Shown piece by piece: positions 47,501-56,000 of a stretch of 64,000 nt of DNA (position 1 is its first letter; each line of letters begins with the position of its first letter). The translations under genes were made by a program, and so were the position numbers. This stretch comes from Symbiodinium natans (lineage: Eukaryota; Sar; Dinophyceae; Suessiales; Symbiodiniaceae). Under the pieces are notes generated by a model. The model did not search any database, was not told where the DNA came from, and saw nothing but the letters and a program-made list of their open reading frames with translations. The stretch spans positions 365,091-429,090 of the forward strand of contig CAJNDS010002383.1 of assembly GCA_905221605.1 (NCBI GenBank). Reading direction: 5' to 3'.

Positions 47501-48410
47501 ACATGGCTTGCAAGAAGGACGGAGTAACGGCCGCACAGCTCGCCGAAAGTGTTCGGCGGGAAGGAATTGCGAGTTTCCTGAAGCGGAAGGCTGCGAGCAT
47601 GTCGAGCATGACGAGCATCGAAAACTTCAATGCCGCCGAAGCTTCCGCTGAAGCTTGCACTGAAGCTGGACACGAGCTCGCTCGCCCAAAGCGTGCTGTG
47701 CTGCTTCTGTCGAGGCGTGACAAGGGCACAAAAAGGATGGCACCTCTTGCTTTGCTCTTGTTTACCCACTGCGCTCAGCAGCTACACAGGAATGAAGCTT
47801 GTGGGATTGAACTTGAACTCAGGGGACAGCAGCCTATGGACACTGAAGGCTGAATTGAAAGTGCCAAGCATCTGGTGATTTCATCGTTTGGCCTGTGTAA
47901 ATACTCGTAATAGTGCTGAACAAATGCCAGACGTGGTTGGGAGGCTTCCGCTGTATGTGCCCCAACCAACCGACTATCATGCCATCCTGGTCCTGCGTAT
48001 ATGCATGTACGTGTATACATTGACCGACGGATGCGAGGTGTCTTTGGAGAGCAAACCTGTGCAAATACGAACATCATGTACGAATACAATGACTGCAAGG
48101 TCTAGATATTTGGGGATTGGAGATAGGGATAGTTAGGGCTTGGGGTTTCGGGCTTGGGGTTTCGGGCTTGCTTGAGGTCCCGCCAGGCCCCCTTCCCCGC
48201 CTCCCCATCCCGCCCGTCTTTGGGTTGGGGATGGGCATCACGCCCGACCAAACGCATCTGAAGACAACCGTTTCCAACAAAGGTTTGGCATGCCAGCAAA
48301 GCCAGGTCACTGCCGCCGCGAAGAAGATCCTTGGCTCGAAGCTGTCCTTGGCGGCCTACGGCGACGTCCACTCGGTCGCCCGGTCGAGCATGCCGGGTCT
48401 GAAAAGATGA
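32442..48410 (+). CDS. UQCRC2: Ubiquinol-cytochrome c reductase core protein 2 (M16 family), multi-exon
   Basis: About 22 exons join in phase to give a core-2-like protein of mitochondrial complex III. The closest match in motif order is animal UQCRC2: NLGVAHMAALMGFRST, TLEQLGAHLSSSAT..REEIAY, PWEVKAAQSDV, SYFTPETIRGFLLDHF, MVFVGVNVAHSELSKWV, ALLGGGSAVYSGIGSG, CAAFNTSCSLYSDSGLFG, EELAKAKAILKGKM, EVTAAAKKIL and LSLAAYGDVHSV. The peptidase zinc motif HxxEH is replaced by HMAAL, so this is a structural, non-catalytic subunit and not MPP-beta. It acts in the inner-membrane bc1 complex. Introns hold telomere-like arrays, a minisatellite and, in the last intron, a complete ankyrin gene. MPP-alpha is the main alternative, but YSDSGLFG and PWEV favour core 2. 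The N-terminal third is incomplete. Confidence 0.9.
34099..34349. repeat. Long telomere-like array (CCCTAAA)n with an A-rich break
   Basis: About 33 units on the C-rich strand, nearly perfect, interrupted at 34191-34206 by CACAAAAAAAAAAGAAAA. It lies in the UQCRC2 5' region before exon 36269. The A-rich break could mark where two arrays joined. Confidence 0.95.
34527..34660. repeat. CT-rich (TCTC)n polypyrimidine tract
   Basis: About 130 bp of CTCTCT/TTTCTC with sparse G. Long frames on both strands here (Leu/Ser or Arg/Glu repeats) are low-complexity artefacts. Confidence 0.92.
35496..35648. repeat. (ATCACC)n hexanucleotide array
   Basis: (ATC)n passes into a nearly perfect ATCACC array of about 21 units in a UQCRC2 5' intron. 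The translated Ser-Pro frame and the reverse Val-Met frame are repeat artefacts. Confidence 0.93.
36269..36634 (+). other. UQCRC2: UQCRC2 exons for the degenerate M16 active-site region
   Basis: Exons 36269-36338 and 36544-36634 join through a GC donor (GAG then GCGATT) and a GAG then G acceptor. They give NLGVAHMAALMGFRST..LSHLR then TVKTLEQLGAHLSSSAT..GREEIAYQAAAS. In active M16 peptidases this is HxxEH followed about 75 residues later by Glu. Here the first His is present but the E-H pair is lost (HMAAL). A TTTAGGG array begins 16 bp after the second exon. Confidence 0.92.
36650..36709. repeat. Telomere-like array (TTTAGGG)n
   Basis: Eight units including one TTTCGGG variant, starting 16 bp downstream of UQCRC2 exon 36544-36634, inside the intron. 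Confidence 0.92.
37548..38080. repeat. Degenerate minisatellite of about 65-85 bp units
   Basis: Six or seven copies in the UQCRC2 intron 36635-38448. Each unit contains a phrase like CTCTCGGTGTTC, then CGGC(G/A)TGTCG, a GATGCTGGCGC core and GTGGAGC(G/A)TC followed by GAAATTTTGGGGC. Spacing varies with indels. All three frames stay open across several units, which explains the overlapping long ORFs on both strands. None is supported as a gene. Confidence 0.85.
38110..38222. repeat. C-rich low-complexity tract
   Basis: A run of CCCCTCCCCC with poly-C stretches up to about 13 bases, just before UQCRC2 exon 38449-38522. It may act as a long polypyrimidine region. Its G-rich complement could form quadruplexes. 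Confidence 0.85.
38449..40842 (+). other. UQCRC2: UQCRC2 central exons
   Basis: Exons 38449-38522 (REYMPLAVPLLVGNVLFPRL), 39069-39117 (PWEVKAAQSDVPTAKE), 39829-39882 (ALVKDPDTMVSELLHKAS), 40058-40110 (AAYCNNTLGLSTLASER), 40261-40324 (SMSYFTPETIRGFLLDHFAP), 40515-40572 (RMVFVGVNVAHSELSKWVM) and 40784-40842 (SFADYNAIPLKKREEKKAT). All junction phases agree. Donors are GC except GT after 39882 and after 40572. The sequence follows human core 2 segment by segment, including WEV, the EL/ENLH helix, the HF..RM strand and the S-H-x-x-L turn. Confidence 0.93.
41381..43608 (+). other. UQCRC2: UQCRC2 second-half M16 domain exons
   Basis: Exons 41381-41410 (YTGGDMRLEG), 41725-41754 (AELAPVALVQ), 41852-41923 (ALLGGGSAVYSGIGSGLTSR), 42174-42232 (VLRQSPYVESCAAFNTSCS), 43097-43148 (YSDSGLFGVYGVCQPEK), 43365-43424 (ASDMAMAMASALKGLSSVSK) and 43558-43608 (EELAKAKAILKGKMFRQ). 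Donors are mostly GC, with one GA after 43424. The G-rich loop LLGGG and the YSDSGLFG motif are typical of M16 C-terminal domains. A short exon may be missing between 41754 and 41852, because the family has about 15 more residues there. Confidence 0.92.
42254..42803. repeat. Inverted telomere-like pair with 8-bp TTTTAGGG array
   Basis: A C-rich array (42254-42376, about 17 units of CCCTAAA with CCCTGAA and CCTAAAT variants) starts 21 bp after UQCRC2 exon 42174-42232. After about 140 bp comes a long G-rich array (42516-42803) made almost entirely of the octamer TTTTAGGG, about 33 units, with single changes. The octamer is uniform and differs from the heptamer everywhere else, so this array was amplified locally. 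Confidence 0.95.
44549..46141 (+). other. UQCRC2: UQCRC2 late exons including a 27-nt microexon
   Basis: Exons 44549-44575 (ADNDSELMQ, only 27 nt), 45100-45131 (DMGQQLLLTG) and 46087-46141 (YGSAAEFGKIIDGVSEAE). With the preceding exon they read KMFRQ-ADNDSELMQ-DMGQQLLLTGK-YGSAAEF, continuous with the family's helix. All donors are GC (GCGCCA, GCCCGG, GCAAGT). The microexon is flanked by introns of 940 and 524 nt. Confidence 0.9.
45191..45570. repeat. Two short TTTAGGG arrays in a UQCRC2 intron
   Basis: Arrays at 45191-45218 (four units) and 45514-45570 (TTTAGGG with a TTTGGGG block). Both are in the same orientation, G-rich on the plus strand, and lie in the intron between exons 45100-45131 and 46087-46141. 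Confidence 0.88.
46372..47853 (+). CDS. Ankyrin-repeat protein with N-terminal ubiquitin-like region, single exon
   Basis: An uninterrupted frame of 493 codons, the only long intact ORF in the window. Residues 1-82 (MLTVVSVSGDELASL.., SVKNHLQ.., RFCQRLL.., LPDGTELKLPCRLHLV) form a ubiquitin-like N-terminus that is common in dinoflagellate ankyrin proteins. Residues about 85-410 hold eight or so ankyrin repeats, for example DRTPLHNAIIEGNKGAVEVL, SSLHLACRMGAIDQVKLLI and ATPLHAACASGHQ, each ending with (R)ADVN/D-type turns. The last 90 residues are Lys/Ser/Ala-rich and unassigned. The ORF lies wholly inside the 2,164-nt last UQCRC2 intron (46142-48305) on the same strand. Lack of introns suggests a retroposed or single-exon gene. 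No spliced-leader relic was seen just upstream. Partner and substrate are unknown. Confidence 0.9.
   Translation: MLTVVSVSGDELASLTQDELSKLVSEHGDSIRSVKNHLQAVLGVTRFCQRLLSPEGVELPDGTELKLPCRLHLVKVMFDAEATCGLQGQLEEAIQGNDLATMEVLLQSPMDPNHTCPRHQSALRTAIFWQSLTAVQMLIEASADLNRVETGLVGHPFFSHKGDKGTFAARESSGAALHHACDRRTSTSCNGILHALIHARADVNLVNLNDRTPLHNAIIEGNKGAVEVLLKAHADPNKGGGKGLTSAFLAVQHYTVPLLETLLDARANPNSPGTSIEPQPLYMACQRNALEHMQLLINRRADVDRGEAEFGESSLHLACRMGAIDQVKLLIVARADVDCANSAGATPLHAACASGHQKQDEARQLKIVKLLADAGADMACKKDGVTAAQLAESVRREGIASFLKRKAASMSSMTSIENFNAAEASAEACTEAGHELARPKRAVLLLSRRDKGTKRMAPLALLLFTHCAQQLHRNEACGIELELRGQQPMDTEG
48306..48410 (+). other. UQCRC2: UQCRC2 C-terminal exon
   Basis: It reads VTAAAKKILGSKLSLAAYGD then VHSVAR, followed in frame by SSMPGLKR and a TGA at 48408. 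It joins exon 46087-46141 in phase across the intron that holds the ankyrin gene. The motif AAKK.....L.A.G matches the end of core 2. An alternative end uses a GC donor at about 48378 and a small exon at 48585-48623 (EQLQKASFRKYV, then TGA), which looks more like a normal core-protein tail. Sequence alone does not decide. Confidence 0.85.
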
Positions 48411-48623
48411 TTGGGCGTTTTTCGCGAGGGTTTTTGGGATGGCCCCGCTTTGGCGAGGCCTTTCAGCTTGGGTTTGGAGTTCAGGCATGCTTTCGGCTTG
48501 GAGTCCACAAGTTCGTTGAGAATCCGAGAATATGCGAATGTGCGTAACACGCAAGTTTTGACGCTGAGGGGCCTCTGTGTCAAGGAGCAGCTGCAAAAGG
48601 CGTCTTTCAGGAAGTATGTTTGA

Positions 48624-51600
48624 GGCAAGTCAAGTCGCACGTCGGTCTGAACCGGCCCCCTCTTACCGTTCGGGTGCTTCTTCCCGAGCTGGGCGGATGC
48701 CAGCATAGTTTGTAAGTATGGCTATTTGCAACTTCCCGTGCAAGATTGCCTTCAACCTTCAATGTGCATGCTGGCGCCGAAGCAAAGCTCTTCTCAAAAC
48801 TGGTGCCGCAACATTTCTGTCAGGCACAGGGGCGCTCCCTGTACCCCAAACAAGCAAGCGTGGCCGAATGTATAACTGCACAGAACAACCCAGTAATCTG
48901 TTGCTCGGTGTTCCACTGCCCCGAGTCATCACAAGGTTCCTCACTATGCGGCGGTCGAGGCGGCCCTGAAATGAGCTTAGAAACTGAGCATTCCGCTGTC
49001 AGCTTCTGCGAAATGCATCCTGCTCTCACCATGGATTTTTTTGAGCTGTGTTTGGATTTGAGTGGTGTGGCTATAGGACAGATAGATAAAAACTCCCAGA
49101 AACCATACATTGGGGCCGTTGATGCGCAGAGTCAGGCTTCAGAGCCTAAAGCCATGGAAGCAATGTGCTCGCAACGGCGTGTTGTGCTTTTTAGCGGTAT
49201 GGGCTTCAGTGCTGGGGGCTTACGAAACTGATGCATTGCATGAAAACTGCACAAGCCGAAGTCCCTGGCACTTGGAAGTGGATTAGTCTGCACTCGTGTT
49301 TCTTCATATTGCCATAGTTTGACCTTACTGTACCTGGGCGGCGTCTAAAAGGCAGTTGAGACCTTGGGGCTGCGGTGCATACGCCCCCGAATCGCAGAAA
49401 CTCTAAGCTTCAAGTCAAGCGCCCCTAGCCCAGAAACACGCACTCTACAGCTCTCTGACAAGCCCACGTAGTCTTGACAAATGGTAGCTGTTCACTGCCA
49501 TAAGCCGATTAGCAGCTTAGGGTTTGCAGGTTAGCAATTCATGTCCTTGGTTTGGGGTTGGAGCCGTCCTGTCAGGACTTTCTTCGGTTCGTTCAATCGA
49601 CCGAGGTCGATGTTGTGTTCCCCAAGACCATGGTTAGTTGGGTCCCCCTTGCTTGCCGACTTTCAAGGTGGGTGGTTGGGGTTTAGCCTGTCCGTCTCAC
49701 TGTTCACCACAACTTGGCGAGGATTGTATGCATCAAGGAGTTTGAATTTGATTGCGAGGGTCTTGCAACTGTGCGGGTTCCGTCACCACGGTGTATGCGA
49801 GAGTTTGCATTGACTTCCACTACATGATATTTGCCGCTGTCTCGGTACCGCTCCCTCTCTCCAGATGTTGTACTACAACACTTACACCCTTTAAAAAAGG
49901 CACTCCGGCCCCCGGAGCGCTCTTCCGCGTAGCACGTTTGCAGCACCAAAGCTTTCCAGGCCTTGAGGCCTTCCAGCACTATTCTGCACCACAAAACAAG
50001 CATCCCACCCAAACCCCCCCCCCCCCCCCAAGCGGCTCTCGGCCCCTTTTCCGAACTTCGAAGACAGGCCATTGCTCATGTGCAGATCAGACCGCAAAAT
50101 CTCAGTTATTGGCTCAAGGTTGCTCAGAACGTGCAACCGTCCGAAAGCCAGTCAGGTGAGCAAGCTAGGCTACGACATGCGGCACAGCACAGAGATGCCA
50201 GATTCCCATCCCTGCAGCTTCTATGTTCCAGGCCCCTCTTTACCCGCCTGAAGCCACAGGAGACCACGGACGCCTAAGACCTAAGATCCTAAGACTTCCG
50301 AGCTTCCGGCGCTGGCCATTCTGCCCTTGAAGGCAGAGGTTGGCAGATGGGAAGCTGGGGTTTTTCACGTTTTTTCGGACATAGCCTGGGCTTTAGGCAG
50401 TTTCAAGGGCGAGCTCCGTTTGCCAGAGGTTCGAAGGCAAGTGCTTCGCGCACAAGAACAGAGGCCAGTTTAACTACTTAGGGGACTTTGGGGGGGGGGG
50501 GGGGCTGTATGCAGCTCAAGTTCAGCCTTCACGTTTCCAGTTTCTTGAGGTGTCATTCTTTGGATCAGGAGGGGCAGGAGGTGTGACAGCTATGGTAACT
50601 CGGGAACGGCAGGCTGCACTAGGCTGCACGTGCTCAAAGAGTCAGTGAGGAAAGGGTGTGGAGACTTGTTCAAGTTGGCATTTTCTGGTAAGCCTGCTCT
50701 GTCAGGATAGGAAGGGCACGCTGCACGAACGGGGCCACGTGCACACTGTCTCCAGGAAGCCTTTGCCAGACCAGCGAGTGTAAATCAGGTGTTGATCTTT
50801 GGCCTGAAGGTTTCATCATGGGTTCAAATTTGGGCTTTCGATTCAACACTCTAAGTAGAACAGCTGCGTGAAGGACATGTCGCGGCCAGACATGCCACTG
50901 AGCCGGATGCAGGCAGGGACACAGTACGGTTCTAGCAAAGGCCGTGCTCAGGCAGTTGAGGTTGATTCAAAGTTTGGTTGCGGAGTCGTGCAGTTGTGGT
51001 AGTGGTGACAGAAGTGGTAGTGGTCGTGGTAGTCATCGTCGTCTAGTAGCTGCAGTGATATTGGCTGGTGCAGCAGCAGTCGCACTGGCAGGTAGTGGTG
51101 GTGGTATGGGTGGTCGTGGTAACTCTTAGATGATGAGCTTTGCAAGACCTGTTTTGGATCACGGTCTAGGGCTGAGGGTTGGCAATGAAGATCGAGGGCC
51201 CGCCTCGGATAGCCCGAAGAGTGCCATGGGTCAGGCTGGGTGGATGCCACGTGGGCCGCCAGGCTTCGCAGGGACACAAGGTGTAAGCTGTGTTGGTCAG
51301 GCTTTGGAGCTGACCATATGCAGGGAAAGATGAACTTGACGTGGCATGGAATCCTAAGTAAGAGCCAGCGCAAGCGTCCCTGTTTGTGCCGATTGCTATG
51401 CTGCCTTAAGGTATCTTGCTAAAGTATGCTGGGTTTGTTGGTGCTGCCATCGTTTCTGACAAACGAGTTTCATCGGTGCTTGGCCCTACAACACTTTGGG
51501 TTGTCTGATGTTGTCTGCCGTCACGTATGTTCAGGGGCCTTTTGGCATTGTCCGTATGTTTAGCGTGGGAAGCGCGTGCTTGTTGCAAGATGCCGGCTTT

Positions 51601-53070
51601 CCATCAAAAATCTGGCCAGTGGTGTGACATCGTGAATCAAGGTTCGTCCTGCGTTGTGTTTCCCATGCAGCGCACACCGCGCTCTGCAGCGTTTGGCCCC
51701 ACATGATCGGGCACCCTCCCGATCATCTCGCCCTCCTGAATCCCCGAAGTGCCCCTGTTGAGGCCACACGGATCAGCTTTCTGCCACCACGAAGGCGAGC
51801 CTAGCAGTTTCGTGCTTGACTTGGACCCGGAGAGTTGTCTCCCAGTCTGTTGAAAAAAGGCTCATGTTAGGCCTCAACTGCAGGAGCCACTGCTTTGCAC
51901 TGCATGCATGTGATATAGCGCATTCCGACTGTCCTTGGATTCTACGATCCTTAAGACCAAGCCCTAAATTTCTGCAGGTGTTTCAAAGCTCAGCTTGCAG
52001 GGCATGTGGGGATGCTGATTTTGAGTTGAGGGGTGGTGTCCCAAAGGATCGATCGTTGGGTGTGTGTTTACCCTGCGCCCATCTTGTTCGTTCTCCAAGT
52101 CACCCTACCCCCTAGTGTTGTCCATCGCATGCCGAGACCAGCACACAGATTCCAAAGGTGCGTTAATGCTGTGTGAGGTCGAGGCTTGCTCCAAAAACAG
52201 TATCAGTACCATCCCCAAATAATGAGCCTCGAATCGTGTGCGCTGACATCCAGACAAATAAATAGAATCCACCTCTCACCCCACAGCCAAGCCCAGTATA
52301 TCATAGAGTCCAAACCCCATCATCCAGGGCACCCTGCAAGCAAAACCTCCACGACTTCCCCGCCACGGAACCGTCAGACTGTGATGCCGGCCTCTATCGA
52401 CTCCACTGCATGGTCTATTGGGACGTCTACATCCACCACAAGCCTTGGCGACCTCGGCTCAGTTGAAGCCACAAATGCAGAAACCAGAACAGGAAAGAGA
52501 ATGGAGGTGTGTGCAGAGAGGCATCATCTCTCCAAGGACGACAGGAGAGCAGAGACGACAAGAGACGGGAAGGGAGAAGGGTGAGGTTGAAGAAAAAAGA
52601 GCAGGACGTGAGCGAGCAAGCGAGCCAGAGAGAGGAGAGGGAGCGGGAGGGAGCGGGAGGGAGCGGGAGGGAGCGGGAGGGAGCGGGAGGGAGAGGGAGG
52701 GAGAGGGCGGGGGGGGGGGGAAAGAGGGGGAGAGAGGGAGATGAGAGGGAACCAAAATATCGGACCTTGGCCGAATCAGAAACTAGCCGAGAATCAGAGA
52801 CTGCGAGTCAGAAGCTAGCTAACTAGCGCGATTCAGAAGCCGGATCAGAAACTGCGCATCAGAAACCGTGGACACGCGGCAGGAGCGCGATATTCATTTG
52901 ACAGGGAGGGAGGCGGGGGAGGCATGGACCGGGGGGGTGGAGCGTGCTATGGGTATTAGGAGTAGGAATGGGAAAAGCCATGGAAAGCCCAAACTTATGT
53001 TGCATCTCACGCGCTTACTTTGCTCGCTATAGTAAATGCAATATGAGTTGGACACTAAATCATCGTGGCA
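48624..53070. other. Interval without a supported gene
   Basis: No conserved exon was recognised on either strand. An open frame at 48746-49231 (161 codons) has no recognisable domain. A G(G/A)TAGTGGTGGT simple repeat lies at 50996-51121 and poly-C/poly-G runs at 50016-50029 and 50490-50505. It may be intergenic between UQCRC2 and the coiled-coil gene, or hold exons too diverged to see. Confidence 0.4.
52618..52745. repeat. Purine-rich (GGGAGC)/(GGGA)n array
   Basis: Five near-perfect GGGAGCGGGA units followed by GAGAGGGAGG and poly-G. All frames are open and give Arg/Glu/Gly low-complexity peptides, not genes. Confidence 0.9.
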
Positions 53071-53076
53071 GGCTCG

Positions 53077-56000
53077 ATGGCGGTATCGGATGCGAACCTG
53101 CAGCGGAAGCTGGCGCAAGAAGCCAAGCTTCATGTTTGGTTCGATGTTTGGTTCGTCTTCAAGTTCTATTTCGGTTTTGCACATTTGGGGTGTTTGGCAG
53201 ATGTGGCTTTGTCTGCGCATGGACAACCCACAGTCCAACAGTCCACCCTGGTCCGCCCTCTCTCTCTTCTGGTTTTCTCCGCGCAGCTAGGGCAAACATC
53301 AAAACGTTGAGTTCTGCACGCAATCGAAAACGTTTCGGCTCGATCTTGTCTGTGTGCTTGTTGGAGGACCTCCAAGGTGTATCAGAATGCCGCGGCTCGT
53401 TGCCCCTTTAGGTGGCGACAGCCGCCGGGAGTTTGGCGGAAAGGAAGCTGGGTGTCCCTTACGAACAGCACCGGCGCCGAGGTCACCGTTCATTAGGCGG
53501 AGGAACCTCCGATGAACAGTTTTTTGCAGGTGTGCGCCAATGCGTCCGCCAGCCCCACCCATGGCGGACCGCCTACCTGGATCGCAGGAGTGGGCGGACC
53601 ACTTCTTTCCACGCCCGAGGGGGGTGGGGGGGGGGTTGGGGTGCTTAACATGATAGGAGGCCTCAAGTGGCGCCCGAAATGTGACAGTCTTGTTCAACCC
53701 GTCACACCCAAGCAAGATGTTGGCGTGCGGCGGTGAGGGGAAGGCTGGAAGGGGCGAATCACGTCGACGTCCTGATTTCCTATCCGGCTTGCAGCGACTG
53801 TTTTGATTCCTCAGCTTTCATGGTATCGTTTGGCAGTTAAGGCCGGTAAGCGTGCAAAGTGTGGGCGATGTGCAGGTTCCGGTACTGAAGCATGTCTCGC
53901 GCACAACGCGGGGAGACATGCCGGTCTCGTGTTGCTGAGACTCTCTCAAGAATGCGACGTCGTGTAGCAACGAGAACATGTCCACAACCCTGTCCAAATC
54001 AAACTTCGCCCTTTCCTGAGTCCCTTAAAATCTAAAGCAAGGGCAAGGCCATGCCTTTCTTTTTTCCTTTCGCCTTTGGAGCTGCAATTCAAGGCCATGG
54101 CCCAAAACCTCAAGTCCTCCCAAAAAGCTTCCTGCTTCCGAACCCCGGTTAATAAGTCCGGGGCTCCGAAGCGGACAGTCTTAAGGTCCATGGAGGGATA
54201 CCTCAAGGAGGTGGATGGCCTCCTCAAGAATCAGCTGCTCGGCTTCAAGGGGTTTGGGAGTTTGGAGCTTAGGCAGCTGAGGGCTTCGGGATGTTTGCTG
54301 CTATTTGCTTAAGAGTCCCAAGAGAATAAGACATGAGAGTCCCTATATTGCCCTTATAGGGAGGATTGTTTTTCACATGTCTTTTTGGGGGTTCTTAAGC
54401 AATTAGTAGTTTAGGGTTTGGGGTGTGAGGGGTCCAATGCTGACTGGGTGTCGAGGCTCAACGGCCAGCAGCCTTCGACGGAATCGCTCGACGTGGCCCT
54501 GGCGCATTGAGCGTATGGAGCTGTCACCAGCTGGCTGAAGTTCCGGGAACTTCCGGGAACTAGGCTTTAGGGTCTGGGGTTTAGGGTTTAGGGCCAATCT
54601 GGAACAAAAAGGAGAGGGGAAAGGTAGGGTCAAAAGCGCACCTTTCGCGACCTATAACTTTTTTGTTTCAATTAACATGATCTGTCGATGAGCTGCTTCT
54701 GTGTTCCACTGACGCTTTCAAACTGTTGGCAGGGCTCCCCGGCAATGGCTAAGTTGAATTCCAGGGCTCCTCGCGTCGAGGGGGTTCAAGAGCGGGGTGG
54801 CTTCTTAACAGGGGGACCCTGCCCTAAAATAGAAGGACCCCCTTAAGCTACCCCTACTATTATATACCCCCCCCCCCCCCGACATGTCTATGCTTTCAGC
54901 CTTGAAGCTGGGGTGAGTTTGCCAGGAGCGCTGTGCCCGGATTAGGGAGGAGGTCCTGCTCATGCAGCAAAGCCGCGAGAAGATCGAGGCCCTCTTGGAA
55001 TTGGCACTTTGCGAGTTCTGAGAGATTTTTGGGGGTTTAGGGTTTAGGGTTTGGGGTTTGGGGTTTGGGGCTTGGGGCTTGGGGTTTGGGGTTTGGGGTT
55101 TGGGGTTTGGGGCTTGGGGATTTTTGGGGCTGGGTTTTGAACCTGCAACATTGAATCCTAAAGCCATCTAAAGGCCACATGCGGCAAAGGCAGGAACAGG
55201 AAACCGAGACACCATGAAACACCGGAAGAGGCAACTGCAGCCTGGAAGCCTTAAGAATTCGGAAGAGTACCCAAGATCATCTGGCCACGCCGAAAACCCA
55301 AGCCTACGGCCCAACGTGCATTGGGGGGGATTGCAAAATGGGAACATCAAGCTCAGGTTGACCTGCAGGTCAAACCCTTCATGCTCCAATTGTGGTGGTT
55401 GGGGAAATCGCTTCAACGAAGCCATTCATGGTATCCTCTCCCAAGAAGTCCCGTAAGCAACTTGGAACCGCACCTCTTCCTCTCCAGACCCTTGGGGCGT
55501 CACTGCGTCCCAAACGTCCCGGCCGTCCCGAAACACTCTGCGGAGCAAGGCGCGCGCGCAGAGCCTCGAAGATCTGCTGCAGCAGGAGAAGCAGGAGCAT
55601 GAGGCGCTGCGGTGACGATGTTGAGGGAGTTGAGGGCTTCAAAAAGTGGACAAGGTTTCGTGTCCTGGTCTGTGCTTAGTCCCTGGAGCAGCTCCTTAAA
55701 CTCGACAAGATTACGCTGATTGTACCATCGCAAAGTTCCTCTTCGGGAAATAGAAGCGCGCAAGCAGATCTGAGCATTGCATCACATCCAGCACTTGACG
55801 GAGAATGGCCATGAAACTGCACTTCGACAAGCATCTGCCGCAGCGAGCGTCTTCTTGCTCTTTGTAGCTATGTGTAATCCGTCAGATGCCCTGCACCACG
55901 TTTTTGAGGGTGACTGCACAGTTGGTGCCTGCTCTCGGGCTGATAAGCACCGGCTCTTGGGGGCAAAGCGTATCTCAGCGCATCGTCTGTGAATCCTTCC

